Shown: one piece after another, positions 8,636 through 17,074 of the stretch
How positions within the stretch are numbered: position 1 is the stretch's first letter
How the letters are laid out: each line of letters starts with the position of its first letter
Virus record (IMG/VR): IMGVR_UViG_3300034402_000018
Location: 1-63,082 of that record
Length of the DNA: 63,082 nucleotides
Reading direction: 5' to 3' (one strand)
From: a virus
Notes under the pieces: generated by a model
Told to the model about the DNA's origin: nothing
Database searches by the model: none
Seen by the model: the letters and a program-made list of their open reading frames with translations, nothing else
Translations under genes and position numbers: made by a program

Positions 8636-8852
8636 ATACGACGTAATTGAGGGCTACATAGTAGGGGACGGCATCAACGGTGTTGTGGTTGCCCTTAATC
8701 GGAAAGTCTCTGAGGGCTGGAAGGTCCACAGCTGGCAGGCTCTTACCTCCAATACGGGCGTTAACTACTACTTCCTGATTGAGCGTGAGATATCTGAAGC
8801 AGAAGATTGGCTGACACCCAAGCTGGAGGTACGGAATGATACAGCCAGGTGA
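8622..8852 (+). CDS. DUF1737/DUF4177-like small protein
   Basis: 76 residues. The pattern YDVIEGYIVG ... LNRKVSEGWKVHSWQAL ... YYFLIERE resembles small proteins with a VNELLxEGWxPxGG core of unknown function. AGGAGG at 8611-8616 points to ATG 8622, 5 nt downstream, rather than ATG 8619. The similarity is at pattern level only. Confidence 0.5.
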   Translation: MAKVEYDVIEGYIVGDGINGVVVALNRKVSEGWKVHSWQALTSNTGVNYYFLIEREISEAEDWLTPKLEVRNDTAR

Positions 8853-9288
8853 GACAGCATCGTTCCTGGCCTGGCAGAACGAGCAGCTGTCTAAACTGCG
8901 GGAGCTGGGCGAGCAGCGACGGGCTGCGGGGCAGAGGTTGATGGCTGCCAAATCAAAGGCGTCAAAGAAGATGGCTGATCGTGATAAGGTGATCAGTGAA
9001 GTGTTCGAACAAGAGATGCAGGAGCTGCTTGCAAAGCACGAGACAGAGATGGCTAAGTCGCGAGCTTTGTTTGAGCAGGACTGTGCTGCAGCCCAGGCAG
9101 GTGCAGACGAGGCCACCGGCGCCTACAATGGAGCCTGGGAAAGATTCATTGAATTGGCTGCAGAGCGAGGCATGGACTACAGCAAACTGCTTGAACCCAT
9201 GCAGATATTTGTTGGAGGAAAGCCTGTCGAGATGAACGTGGGCTTTAATATAGATACTTTGGAGGAATCTAATGGAAAACGACTTTGA
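8836..9288 (+). CDS. Coiled-coil hypothetical protein
   Basis: 150 residues; residues about 15-110 are a continuous charged helix rich in E, K, Q and A, probably a coiled coil. A globular end (IFVGGKPVEMNVGFNIDTL) follows. It overlaps both neighbours by about 17 nt. Function unknown. Confidence 0.55.
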   Translation: MIQPGETASFLAWQNEQLSKLRELGEQRRAAGQRLMAAKSKASKKMADRDKVISEVFEQEMQELLAKHETEMAKSRALFEQDCAAAQAGADEATGAYNGAWERFIELAAERGMDYSKLLEPMQIFVGGKPVEMNVGFNIDTLEESNGKRL

Positions 9289-10258
9289 GAAGATGCCAGG
9301 AAGCATAGGCTACGAAGGCCTGATGCAGAAGTTGGAGATCGGCCATGTAGAGATGGTAGAAGGCCCGTCCAGCTTGACACCGCTGAGCGCGGTGACTGCT
9401 CTCCCTGGCCGCATAGTGGAGGTTACCAGGCGCGACTATAACTCCGTGAAGGGCGGCATCTACACGCCCGGCATCAAGGTGGATGCCAGGGGCAACGGCT
9501 ACAGGTCCCGCATCGTCACTGACGGGAATACCGGGGCTACGATCGTTGAGCTCGAAAAAGTCAAGCCCGACGGCTCCATAGAGCGGAGCGTCTTCCCGCC
9601 GCCCTACGTGCCTAACCTGCCCGCGGACCAGAACCACCGCCTCGACCAGGTGGGGGCGTCGGCCTTCACCCTGCTGCCGGGGCACACCAAGGGCACCTGG
9701 CTGGTGCCAGTGTGCTCCCACGTTAATCACACCAAGAACGCCCAGGGCGAGCACACCAGGCGTACCACCATTGAATTTCACATCGTGGTGGACGACGTCG
9801 TAGAGTTGAACGCGCAGGGCCAGCTCGAGATGAAAGAGGACGGCCCCAACGCATTTATACCCGGCCCGTCCGGGGGAGGAGTACCCTCAGTGACAGAAGC
9901 AGAGTTTATGACATGGATTGCAAAATTTTTCGGCACGCCCGCAGGACAGACCTTCACGGAGGCGCTCTCAGGTAGGAAGCCCGGTGAGCAAGGCTACAGC
10001 ATTCGCCAGGGCATCGAAGATAAAGTGAAAGATGCGGTGTGGGAGCTGAATGACAAGGATAACTACGGTAAGCCGGAGCACCCGCTTTCCACGAAATACC
10101 AGGACGCTACCTTTACCCGCGACATGGAGCGCCTCTTTACAGGCCTGGTGAAGCACTTAGCCGGGGGCAATCCACCCCATATCCCCTATGGAAGCGCTCT
10201 GTTCGACGCCCACATGAAGAAGCTCATCAACGAAGTGCTCGATGCGAGGGGGAAGTAA
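9272..10258 (+). CDS. Hypothetical early protein, 328 residues
   Basis: Two-part protein: a beta-rich N-terminal region (about residues 40-205), then a glycine/proline linker (PGPSGGGVPS) and a helical C-terminal half. No catalytic motif is evident. Translation is coupled: its stop (TAA 10256-10258) shares its last base with the next ATG. Unassigned. Confidence 0.6.
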   Translation: MENDFEKMPGSIGYEGLMQKLEIGHVEMVEGPSSLTPLSAVTALPGRIVEVTRRDYNSVKGGIYTPGIKVDARGNGYRSRIVTDGNTGATIVELEKVKPDGSIERSVFPPPYVPNLPADQNHRLDQVGASAFTLLPGHTKGTWLVPVCSHVNHTKNAQGEHTRRTTIEFHIVVDDVVELNAQGQLEMKEDGPNAFIPGPSGGGVPSVTEAEFMTWIAKFFGTPAGQTFTEALSGRKPGEQGYSIRQGIEDKVKDAVWELNDKDNYGKPEHPLSTKYQDATFTRDMERLFTGLVKHLAGGNPPHIPYGSALFDAHMKKLINEVLDARGK

Positions 10259-10674
10259 TGCCTAACATCCACATAGTGCTCGAGGCCTTCGTAGAGAGCG
10301 ATACGCTCAAGCCCAAGGTTCAGATCCGCTGGGGCGAGAATGACATAGACCGCTGGACACCCGAAGAGGCTCGGCGTCTGGCTGGGAAGATCCTCATGGT
10401 GGCAGCCCAGGCGGAGACCGATGCCGACTTCTTCGGCATGATAGCAGCGGCCAATCAGGGAGATGTGTCGGGGGCTGCCTTCATGATCCAGGGCATGCGC
10501 GCCTACAGGGCCGACCCCAAGCTGCGCAAGAAGGCCATGCATGCCGTGCGCGTCTACCAGCAGTCGAAGAAAAACGGTAAGGCCCACCCCAAGCTCGTAG
10601 GCGAGCCTGTGTCGGGAGATATATCGGGGTTAGATAAAGGGGAGGAGGAAAGTGATGGGAAGGAGGTCGAGTAG
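10258..10674 (+). CDS. Hypothetical protein, 138 residues
   Basis: An N-terminal strand region (IHIVLEAFVESDTLKPKVQIRWG) precedes a helix-rich core with many alanines (EEARRLAGKILMVAAQAETDA) and an acidic tail. No family recognised. It shares one base with the preceding stop and contains the ribosome site of the next gene. Confidence 0.55.
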   Translation: MPNIHIVLEAFVESDTLKPKVQIRWGENDIDRWTPEEARRLAGKILMVAAQAETDADFFGMIAAANQGDVSGAAFMIQGMRAYRADPKLRKKAMHAVRVYQQSKKNGKAHPKLVGEPVSGDISGLDKGEEESDGKEVE

Positions 10675-11215
10675 AGGGCCAACGTGTGAACGTGCCCCTA
10701 TTGAAGGATCTGGTGGGCCGTGTGGTCAGCTAGCCGCGTATAGACTCATTAATGGGCGCTTCGAGTGCGAGGAACACGCACGTCACGGGATTGAAAAGCT
10801 GGGGGGCAGAGCGCACACCCCGCTCCCTTCATTCCCTCAGATCGTCTGCCTGTGCGGCTCTACGCGCTTCTGGAAAACATATCAGGAGGTCAGCCTCATC
10901 CAAACCCTGGCGGGATACATTGTACTGTCGGTGGGGGCTGCTACGGCGAGTGACGAGGAGCATTTTGGGCATCTGGCACCGGAAGAGGTAGCTCGTATCA
11001 AGGAGGCGCTCGATGAGTTGCATAAGCGCAAGATAGACCTGGCTGACCAGGTGCTCGTGCTCAATGTCGATGGGTATATCGGGGAGTCTACGGCATCGGA
11101 GATCGATTATGCGCTCTGGCAAATGAAGTGCGTGAGGTTCTTGGAACCAGCAAAGGGTGAGGCCTGGATGGCGGAGCACCACCCTACAGCGAAGGCTTGG
11201 CGCGGCGATGACTGA
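10655..11215 (+). CDS. Nucleoside 2-deoxyribosyltransferase-like protein with N-terminal Cys/His cluster
   Basis: 186 residues. After an N-terminal Cys/His-rich segment (C...C...CEEHA, residues 10-40), the core reads CLCGSTRFWKTYQEVS, then DLADQVLVLNVDGYIGESTASEIDYAL, the pattern of small NDT-like/DUF4406 proteins that phages use around nucleotides; the GSTRF loop and the ExxxEI region correspond to the active-site region of the family. It could act in nucleotide salvage or base exchange. ATG 10655 is 6-9 nt after GGAGGAGG. The substrate is not determined. Confidence 0.65.
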   Translation: MGRRSSRGPTCERAPIEGSGGPCGQLAAYRLINGRFECEEHARHGIEKLGGRAHTPLPSFPQIVCLCGSTRFWKTYQEVSLIQTLAGYIVLSVGAATASDEEHFGHLAPEEVARIKEALDELHKRKIDLADQVLVLNVDGYIGESTASEIDYALWQMKCVRFLEPAKGEAWMAEHHPTAKAWRGDD

Positions 11216-11230
11216 CCTGGAGGAACAGGT

Positions 11231-11631
11231 ATGTCCTACAAGGATCCTGAGAAACAAAAACAGTGGTATATCGATAATCGCGAGCGTGTCAGGGAGAGTC
11301 AGCGCAGGAACCGCGAAAAGAACATCGAGATGCACAGGCAGAAAGATGCAGCGTGGGCACGGAAAAGAAGAAGAGTGGCTCGCAACGCAGTAGTAGACAG
11401 GTTAGGCGGTAGGTGCGTTGGCTGCGGCAACACGGATGTAAGGTTGCTTGCTATACACCATACTCAGGATGACGGTAGCAGCGCGCGGAAAAAATACGGC
11501 AATAGCCGCGGTGGTAGCACCCCACAGTACTATCTGGCCATGTTAAAGCAATTGGATATGACCCGACGTACTTGGAGTTACTTTGCGCCAACTGCCATGT
11601 GATAAAACACTGGGAGTCTGATGATGACTGA
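11231..11631 (+). CDS. HNH endonuclease, reading frame split by an apparent -1 shift
   Basis: The zero frame starts MSYKDPEKQKQWY at 11231, carries CVGCG (residues ~62-66) and the HNH-like LLAIHH, then stops at 11602. The -1 frame, entered after TTA AAG at 11543-11548, continues AIGYDPTYLELLCANCHVI and ends at TGA 11629-11631, supplying the missing second CxxC (CANC) and terminal His. The joined product is about 133 residues and its stop overlaps the RNase H start region, like other genes here. So either a base was lost (mutation or sequencing) or the ribosome shifts -1 at G-TTA-AAG. The N-terminal 45 residues are a charged helix. Probably a homing-type nuclease. Confidence 0.65.
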
Positions 11632-12157
11632 CCAACAGATGCGGGAATTTGTGATTAACCAGCGTGTCATTGAAGTCTACGCAGATGGGGGTTGTATTAA
11701 TTCCAACCCGAGCCAAATTGGCGGCACCTGGGCGTGGTGCATGGTGGGGGAGGATGGCTACGTGGTGGCCTACTCCTCCGGCGTAGTGCGCGGATATGCC
11801 ACCAACAACCAGATGGAGATGGTGGCGCTGTGCAAGGCCCTGCGCTACCTGCCGAAGGGCTGGAGCGGCCTTGTCTGCTCGGACTCCGAGGTCACGCTGG
11901 GGCGGCTCTTCCGTGGCCACGCCATGAACAACATTCCCGTTGAATGGATACCCAGGGTGCGCGAGATCGTCTCGAACCTGGGAGAGGTCCAGATACGCTT
12001 GCTGCAGGGCCATCCCACAAAGGCAGACCTCATAGCAGGCATCGGCAAGAGGAAGGGCCTGCCCGTCTCCAAGTACAACGTCTATTGCGACGAGCTATGT
12101 GCGAAGGCGGGCAAGGAGTATCTAATTAAGTTAAAGAAGGAGGCAATCAATGTCTAG
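11624..12157 (+). CDS. RNase HI-like ribonuclease
   Basis: 177 residues. VYADGGCINSNP holds the first catalytic Asp, NNQMEMVAL the catalytic Glu, and VCSDSEVTL the second Asp; YCDELC near residue 165 could supply the last acidic residue. These are the RNase H core positions, so it should cleave RNA in RNA-DNA hybrids, for instance primers during phage replication. ATG 11624 lies 7 nt after GGGAG; ATG 11621 is only 4 nt away. It follows the HNH gene with an overlap and is followed by an overlapping small gene. Confidence 0.8.
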   Translation: MTDQQMREFVINQRVIEVYADGGCINSNPSQIGGTWAWCMVGEDGYVVAYSSGVVRGYATNNQMEMVALCKALRYLPKGWSGLVCSDSEVTLGRLFRGHAMNNIPVEWIPRVREIVSNLGEVQIRLLQGHPTKADLIAGIGKRKGLPVSKYNVYCDELCAKAGKEYLIKLKKEAINV

Positions 12158-12428
12158 CGATGCATTACTGGAAAACATACACAACGCGGAACCCGAGTCT
12201 ATGCCGGGAGAGCAGCGCGTGCGGGCCAACTGCCAGCGTATCCAACGCATCTTGAAGGCAAACGACATCAACACCAGGGCGGATCTTCTGGCCGGGTACA
12301 ACATCGACACCGACCTGGTGAAGATAGAGGGCCTCGGCCCCACCCTGATAGAACAGCTGCAGGGCGTGGTGTCCCGCGGCAGCAAACTGGAGTGGAAAGA
12401 AGCCTTCCCCGATCTGCCCTGGGAGTGA
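12150..12428 (+). CDS. Helix-hairpin-helix-like small protein
   Basis: 92 residues. After a helical N-terminal region, LVKIEGLGPTLIEQLQ looks like a helix-hairpin-helix motif, used for non-specific DNA contact. The end is acidic/aromatic (WKEAFPDLPWE). It overlaps RNase H by 8 nt. Possibly a DNA-binding accessory factor; unproven. Confidence 0.5.
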   Translation: MSSDALLENIHNAEPESMPGEQRVRANCQRIQRILKANDINTRADLLAGYNIDTDLVKIEGLGPTLIEQLQGVVSRGSKLEWKEAFPDLPWE

Positions 12429-12432
12429 TGTT

Positions 12433-12759
12433 ATGGCTAAACCCCAGACCTTAGACTCGAACTGGGCTTCTGTCCTCAACGAGGTCGGTAACAGGGACGG
12501 CGTAACTGTGCAAATGCAGGATGGCTCTATCTACTTCACCCCAACCCTCGCTGAAAAGATGGTAGTTATGGATGGAGCTGACAGTGTGGAAGCCCTTCAA
12601 TCTGTCAGGGAGCCTAACTTTCTGAGGATGCAGGAGATGCAGTTTGGCGGCAAGTTTTACGCTACTTACCTGGACCTGGGGCCTATTGGCCCAGCTCTGG
12701 TGAAACAGCACGGCCCTGTCATCCATTATCGACTATCCAGGAAGGTCGTAGATGACTGA
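12433..12759 (+). CDS. Hypothetical protein, 108 residues
   Basis: Mixed alpha/beta protein without recognisable motifs (VTVQMQDGSIYFTPTL, FLRMQEMQFGGKFYATY). Ends 8 nt inside the DnaB gene, so it is translationally linked to it. Confidence 0.5.
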   Translation: MAKPQTLDSNWASVLNEVGNRDGVTVQMQDGSIYFTPTLAEKMVVMDGADSVEALQSVREPNFLRMQEMQFGGKFYATYLDLGPIGPALVKQHGPVIHYRLSRKVVDD

Positions 12760-14065
12760 CCAGGTAACGACACCAGTCCCGTACAACATCGTCGCCGAGG
12801 AAGCTCTCCTCGGCGGTATTATCCTGGACCACGAAAACCTGGCCAGGGTGCGCGAGTACGTGCAGCCCGAAGACTTCTATATGGAGCGTCTGGGCACCGC
12901 GTATGCAGCGGCCATTCACCTGCAGAAGAAGGTGGGCTACGCAGATCTCACTGTCCTGGTCGCTGAGTGCGTGCGACGCATGGGCACCGACTCCACCGAG
13001 ACCTACCTCTGGTTGACAGACCTTGCCGCTCGTACGCCCACCAGCTCGTTTCTTTTCGCAGAGTACAATGCTGCAGAGATAGCCCGCCTCGCCACGCTGC
13101 GCCGACAGATCTCTGTAGGCGGGGAGATAGCAGCTCTTGCTTACGACACGGACCCCGGCAAGGACCCGCTGGCCGAGGCCAGGGAGCGCCTGGAGGCGGT
13201 GGAGCAGCGGCGGCCGCAGAGCTTCACCCACATTGAGCCGCTGGTCTCCAGCTACTTCGATAAGGTTGAGGCGGGGCCTACCAACGCGGGAATACCTACG
13301 GGCTTCTTCTGGCTCGACAAGGTGACCGGGGGCCTGCAGCGCAATGACCTGGTGCTCATAGCTGGTCGTCCCGGCCATGGCAAAACTTCGATTTCAACAG
13401 GCATTCTCCGTAACTCCGCCAGGTACGGCAGCCCCGGCGCTATCTTCTCCCTGGAGATGAAGCGCGAGGAGCTGGTGGGGAGGCTGCTTTCGGAGGAGGC
13501 AGGCATCGACGGCAGGCGGCTCGACATAGGAGAGATTAACGACAATGAGTGGGCGCGCCTGCAGGACAAGGGGGGCAGGCTCTCGAAGCTGCCCATCTAC
13601 ATCAACGATCGCGCCTCGCAGACGGTGGAGACGATAAGCACGGCCACCAGGCGCGTGGTGCGCGAGTACGGCGTCTCCCTGGTGATAATCGACTACATAC
13701 AGCTTGTGGAGGGCACCGATAAGCGCGAGCGCAACCGCGTGCAGGAGGTCACGGAGATCTCGAGGGGTCTCAAGAAGCTGACGATGGAGCTTGATATATG
13801 CGTTGTAGCGTGTGCCCAGCTGTCGCGGGCGGTCGAGCACCGAAAGAGCAACGAGCCAGTCCTCTCCGACCTGAGAGAGTCTGGGAGTCTGGAGCAAGAC
13901 GCGGACATTGTCATGTTCATCCACAGGGAGGAGCTGTACGACCGCGAGACGGACAAGAAGGGCCTGGGCGAGGTAATCATCGCGAAGCACCGCTCCGGCC
14001 CACTGGCGCGCATCCCGCTTCGCTGGGTGCCCCAACTGACGGCGTTTCAAGATATATGGTACTAG
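12752..14065 (+). CDS. dnaB: DnaB-like replicative DNA helicase
   Basis: 437 residues, close to the usual length. The N-terminal domain (PYNIVAEEALLGGIIL...) has the DnaB N-terminal helical pattern. The RecA-like core has Walker A GRPGHGKTS (about residue 205), SLEMKREELVGRLL (about 232) and Walker B LVIIDYIQLVEG (about 309), then the DLRESGSLEQDAD segment. It unwinds the fork as a hexamer in the 5'-3' direction and is probably loaded by the DnaC-like protein at 5335. No primase is obvious nearby, so priming may rely on host DnaG. Confidence 0.92.
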   Translation: MTDQVTTPVPYNIVAEEALLGGIILDHENLARVREYVQPEDFYMERLGTAYAAAIHLQKKVGYADLTVLVAECVRRMGTDSTETYLWLTDLAARTPTSSFLFAEYNAAEIARLATLRRQISVGGEIAALAYDTDPGKDPLAEARERLEAVEQRRPQSFTHIEPLVSSYFDKVEAGPTNAGIPTGFFWLDKVTGGLQRNDLVLIAGRPGHGKTSISTGILRNSARYGSPGAIFSLEMKREELVGRLLSEEAGIDGRRLDIGEINDNEWARLQDKGGRLSKLPIYINDRASQTVETISTATRRVVREYGVSLVIIDYIQLVEGTDKRERNRVQEVTEISRGLKKLTMELDICVVACAQLSRAVEHRKSNEPVLSDLRESGSLEQDADIVMFIHREELYDRETDKKGLGEVIIAKHRSGPLARIPLRWVPQLTAFQDIWY

Positions 14066-14075
14066 GAGGAAAACA

Positions 14076-14306
14076 ATGAGTAAGCCGACCTGCATAAGGT
14101 GTTTTGAGGATTTCCCTGTAGTGCAGGAAGCGAAGGGGTCGCGCAAGGCGTGGCGCATGGGGGAGATGCGGGAGATATTGATTGGGACTGCGGCCAATAG
14201 AACCGAGCTTGAAAATTATGTGCCGGTGCTGGAGCTACAGCAGAAACTCTACCTATGTGGTAATTGCTTCTTTGACCTAACGGACGAGGCGGACGAAGAG
14301 GATTAG
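14076..14306 (+). CDS. Zinc-ribbon protein, paralogue of the 17.5-kb gene
   Basis: 76 residues. CIRCF at residues 6-9 and CGNCFFDL near 63-68 form a CxxC...CxxC pair with about 52 residues between. The same layout appears in the C-terminal part of the protein at 17544 (CVRCLKPYPVA, CGDCYFDLMEE), so the two look paralogous. It follows DnaB after AGGAGG. Confidence 0.6.
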   Translation: MSKPTCIRCFEDFPVVQEAKGSRKAWRMGEMREILIGTAANRTELENYVPVLELQQKLYLCGNCFFDLTDEADEED

Positions 14307-14319
14307 CTAGGAGGGCTGT

Positions 14320-14508
14320 ATGAACACTATCTGTGAGGCGTGCGGACGCCCGTCCTGCGTCCTGGTGAAGGTAGGCTGGGTGTGGTATTGCGGGTGGTGC
14401 TTCATAGACTACAAAGCAGCAAGACATGCAAAACTGAGAGAGGCTGCCTGGCTCAAAAGGACAGGCACCACGAAAGCAGAATGGAGGGCAAGGCAAGCCA
14501 ATGGCTAA
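14320..14508 (+). CDS. Zinc-finger-like small protein
   Basis: 62 residues. CEAC at residues 5-8 and CGWC near 25-28 make a compact zinc knuckle; the rest is basic and helical (RHAKLREAAWLKRTGTTKAEW). It could bind nucleic acid. It overlaps the next gene by 8 nt. Confidence 0.55.
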   Translation: MNTICEACGRPSCVLVKVGWVWYCGWCFIDYKAARHAKLREAAWLKRTGTTKAEWRARQANG

Positions 14509-14860
14509 CCTCGAAGGGCTGGACCTGGGTCAGCAACTATACATCCGTCAGCAAGAACTGGCCTGGACGCCTAATTCAGAGTTGCCAGATGACTTCTTAC
14601 AGATGGCACCTATCTATACCTATAGCCAGGAGTATGCTGCCCTCCCTGACGAACTGAGGGAAGAGTATGAAGACCTGGCGCAGTATGTAGTGGCTCACTA
14701 CTTATACGAGCGGGCAAACAGACAGTACCGGATCAACTGCTCCGGCTGCGGGCGCTTCATACCCAAGAGCGCGGTCCACAAAGCAGGCGGCTATGAAGTG
14801 CCTTCGTGGGCTGCCGATTGGGACTGCCCACACTGTGGCATACATGATGGTAATTATTAG
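14501..14860 (+). CDS. Zinc-ribbon-containing hypothetical protein
   Basis: 119 residues with a helical first half (residues 1-70), then CSGCGRFIP and CPHCGIHDGNY, a C-terminal zinc ribbon. Unknown role. The overlap with the previous gene suggests co-expression. Confidence 0.55.
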   Translation: MANLEGLDLGQQLYIRQQELAWTPNSELPDDFLQMAPIYTYSQEYAALPDELREEYEDLAQYVVAHYLYERANRQYRINCSGCGRFIPKSAVHKAGGYEVPSWAADWDCPHCGIHDGNY

Positions 14861-14870
14861 GAGGAGAATG

Positions 14871-15143
14871 ATGGCAGGTAGAGACCCTATAGAGCAATTA
14901 CCCTGGAGTTTCATGGAGGGGCTAAACAGGGAGCACCCACGCCCCAGCGTTGCTGAATGCAGAGCAGCCCTGTTCATAGCGCAGCAGCTGGGAACAGCGC
15001 GCAACCTACTCTTTGAGGCCGAGCGTATCTTAGTCTCGCAGGGTGAGGACAGCGTTGCTATATTCGAGGCGCGCATGCGCCTGGCCGACAAGGCGGAGCG
15101 CGCTGAGCGGGCTGCTGTGCAGCTCATGAGAGGAGAAAAGTGA
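14871..15143 (+). CDS. Hypothetical helical protein
   Basis: 90 residues, MAGRDPIEQLPW; the second half is a continuous charged helix (AIFEARMRLADKAERAERAAVQL). GAGGAG at 14861 lies before tandem ATGs at 14868 and 14871; I take 14871. The stop TGA 15141-15143 overlaps the next ATG. Confidence 0.5.
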   Translation: MAGRDPIEQLPWSFMEGLNREHPRPSVAECRAALFIAQQLGTARNLLFEAERILVSQGEDSVAIFEARMRLADKAERAERAAVQLMRGEK

Positions 15144-15547
15144 TGACTAGCGAGGAACTGAACGAGAAGCTGAGGGAGATTGAGAACCGCGGAGCCTACA
15201 GCATCTCCGAATTGGATCGGCATGGCAAGATGCTGCCCTACGTCGGCTGGTACTGGCGCGACGTGGACTTTGCCACGCCGGCGATCCGGCTCGGTGACTG
15301 CGGCTCTTTCAAGGGCTTCATGGAGGACAATAAGTGGGACCACATCGAGTGGTCACCGAGTGCCGAGGAGAGTGCGGATATCGTTCGCCTGGTGCATGCG
15401 GTAGCCGAAAAGCCGGGGCCTGAGAGCCTGCGCGCCCTGTATAACTACATCCAGGGCCTGAAGCCTCCCGAAGATGTTGTGAAAGAGCACGCAGAGTTTG
15501 AGGCACGCTACAGCGACATGCTAAACATACCGACTATAGGGTTTTAG
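15143..15547 (+). CDS. Hypothetical protein, 134 residues
   Basis: Globular and acidic (pattern YVGWYWRDVDFATPAIRLGDCGSF). No family recognised. Start ATG 15143 follows AGGAG at 15131 and overlaps the preceding stop as TGATG. Confidence 0.5.
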   Translation: MTSEELNEKLREIENRGAYSISELDRHGKMLPYVGWYWRDVDFATPAIRLGDCGSFKGFMEDNKWDHIEWSPSAEESADIVRLVHAVAEKPGPESLRALYNYIQGLKPPEDVVKEHAEFEARYSDMLNIPTIGF

Positions 15548-15551
15548 AGCT

Positions 15552-16184
15552 GTGGACGATAAAGACTACACCCTGGTGCGCCTGTATAAAAGGGAGCTGA
15601 TGCGGATATCGCTCAAGTATGGAGTGCCCACAAAGTTGAGCAATGAAGGCCTTTCTGAGGTCAGGGCGGAGATCTACTGGAAAGTGTGGCAGCGGGTCAT
15701 GGCTGTGCTGGCTGCGGGCGTGCCGTTCGGTGTGAAGTTTCTTCCTTTGGATGACCGGACTTACTTTGACTTTGCGGAAGGGGAAGAGCCGAGCGGCGAG
15801 TACCGCGAGTTTGAGCTCGCGGCCCTGCTGGGCCCCCTCCAGGATGCGGAGGAGCTGGCCAGGGGCGTAGACTACAGCCTCTATCGTAAGTATGAGCGAG
15901 AGACCATGGAGATCGTCGTCACCGCAGAGACCGACAAGCTGGACCTGCTCAACAATACGACGGTCTCCCCCAAGAAAGGCATCTATTATAGGACGTGGCA
16001 GGAGTTGGCGGAGCTACTGACCGGGAGGCAGGCGGTCTCCGTGCAATTCAAGGGGCTTATAATAGGGGAGGACCCGATCGCTCCCTGGACAACAAGGTAT
16101 AAACTGACAGTGCTAGCAGCGCCGCTCCACCACATAGGTGGGTCCGGCACGGGCTTAGAGGAGGAAGTCGATGGACCTCGGTAA
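15552..16184 (+). CDS. Hypothetical protein with two similar ~100-residue halves
   Basis: 210 residues from GTG 15552. Residues 6-64 (YTLVRLYKRELMRI ... IYWKVWQRVMAVLAAG ... VKF) and 111-171 (YSLYRKYERETMEI ... IYYRTWQELAELLTGR ... VQF) match in order and spacing, so an internal tandem duplication is likely. The repeated pattern is Y-L-x-R-x-Y-x-RE-x-M-x-I ... IYxxxWQ ... VxF. No function known; no strong ribosome site is visible. Confidence 0.5.
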   Translation: MDDKDYTLVRLYKRELMRISLKYGVPTKLSNEGLSEVRAEIYWKVWQRVMAVLAAGVPFGVKFLPLDDRTYFDFAEGEEPSGEYREFELAALLGPLQDAEELARGVDYSLYRKYERETMEIVVTAETDKLDLLNNTTVSPKKGIYYRTWQELAELLTGRQAVSVQFKGLIIGEDPIAPWTTRYKLTVLAAPLHHIGGSGTGLEEEVDGPR

Positions 16185-16605
16185 ACTGATAGACCAGATA
16201 GGCAGCGGCACTTTTGAGCCGAAGGTCGTGGAACTGATTAATGGGTTGACGTTTGTAGTGGTAAGCCTACGGGTCAATAAATGCCCCACCTGTGGGAAGC
16301 TGATGATCTTTATAGGAAACTGGTCAGATTCGCACTTGCTTAGGCAATTGACGCAGGCGGGCATAATGAAGGAGACCCTCTGGACCTACCGCAATAGAAA
16401 CATTTGCGAGGAATGCTTTGCTGCGGGGAAGGCGGGCTTCAAGTGTTTCCTCTGCGAGAAGGACCGCACCAGCGACGAGGAGAAAGAGAGCTGGGGAGAC
16501 CCCCCAGAGTATCTCTGCACCATGTGCTTTGAGACGGGCACTGCGAAGGCGTGGGCAGAGGCTCAGAAGAAGTTGTATGAGAGGCACAAGCACGACCATG
16601 AGTGA
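16171..16605 (+). CDS. Multi-cysteine zinc-finger protein
   Basis: 144 residues with four CxxC pairs (CPTC, CEEC, CFLC, CTMC) in the central and C-terminal region, enough for two zinc ribbons. Starts 14 nt inside the previous gene. The end is a charged helix with histidines (YERHKHDHE). Role unknown. Confidence 0.55.
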   Translation: MDLGKLIDQIGSGTFEPKVVELINGLTFVVVSLRVNKCPTCGKLMIFIGNWSDSHLLRQLTQAGIMKETLWTYRNRNICEECFAAGKAGFKCFLCEKDRTSDEEKESWGDPPEYLCTMCFETGTAKAWAEAQKKLYERHKHDHE

Positions 16606-17074
16606 CCCTAGCCACGATGAATACGGCCCGATACCGCCGGAGCCCGAGCCTTACGTGTGCGTCTGCGGGGCAAAGACTGACAGTCCGCACAGGTACAGCT
16701 GCTGCTACTACTGCGGGGCGCTGATCCCCTACGAGGTGCGCAAAGCAGCAGCTGAGCTCACGGGCCATACGGGGGTCGTCATTGATCCTTCGACCAGGCC
16801 AGGCACCACTCGCCACCATTTTGTAGTGAGTACGCGCTTTGGAGGGTCTCAGCGTGCCTATGAGATGGCTGCTTGCCTGGCGCTTGGCGGCCATAATGCA
16901 GCAGTGATGAAGTCTGATGGCTCGATAGAGGGGATGGAGGCCGTCAACCAGAGGAATATAATTATAGGCAGGCTGCGCGATTTGGTAGAGCAGCATGCAA
17001 TTATTTTGCGGCAGCCTACTCCTGACTGGCTGGAGGAACTACACGATTTTCCGAGGAGGGAAGAAAATGAGTAA
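16598..17074 (+). CDS. Cysteine-rich N-terminal protein, hypothetical
   Basis: 158 residues from ATG 16598 (overlaps the previous stop). CVCG (about 18-21) and CCYYCG (about 33-38) form an N-terminal zinc knuckle; the remainder (GHTGVVIDPSTRPGTTRHHFV ... GGSQRAYEMAACLALGGHNAAVMKSDG) is an alpha/beta domain. No assignment. Confidence 0.5.
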   Translation: MSDPSHDEYGPIPPEPEPYVCVCGAKTDSPHRYSCCYYCGALIPYEVRKAAAELTGHTGVVIDPSTRPGTTRHHFVVSTRFGGSQRAYEMAACLALGGHNAAVMKSDGSIEGMEAVNQRNIIIGRLRDLVEQHAIILRQPTPDWLEELHDFPRREENE

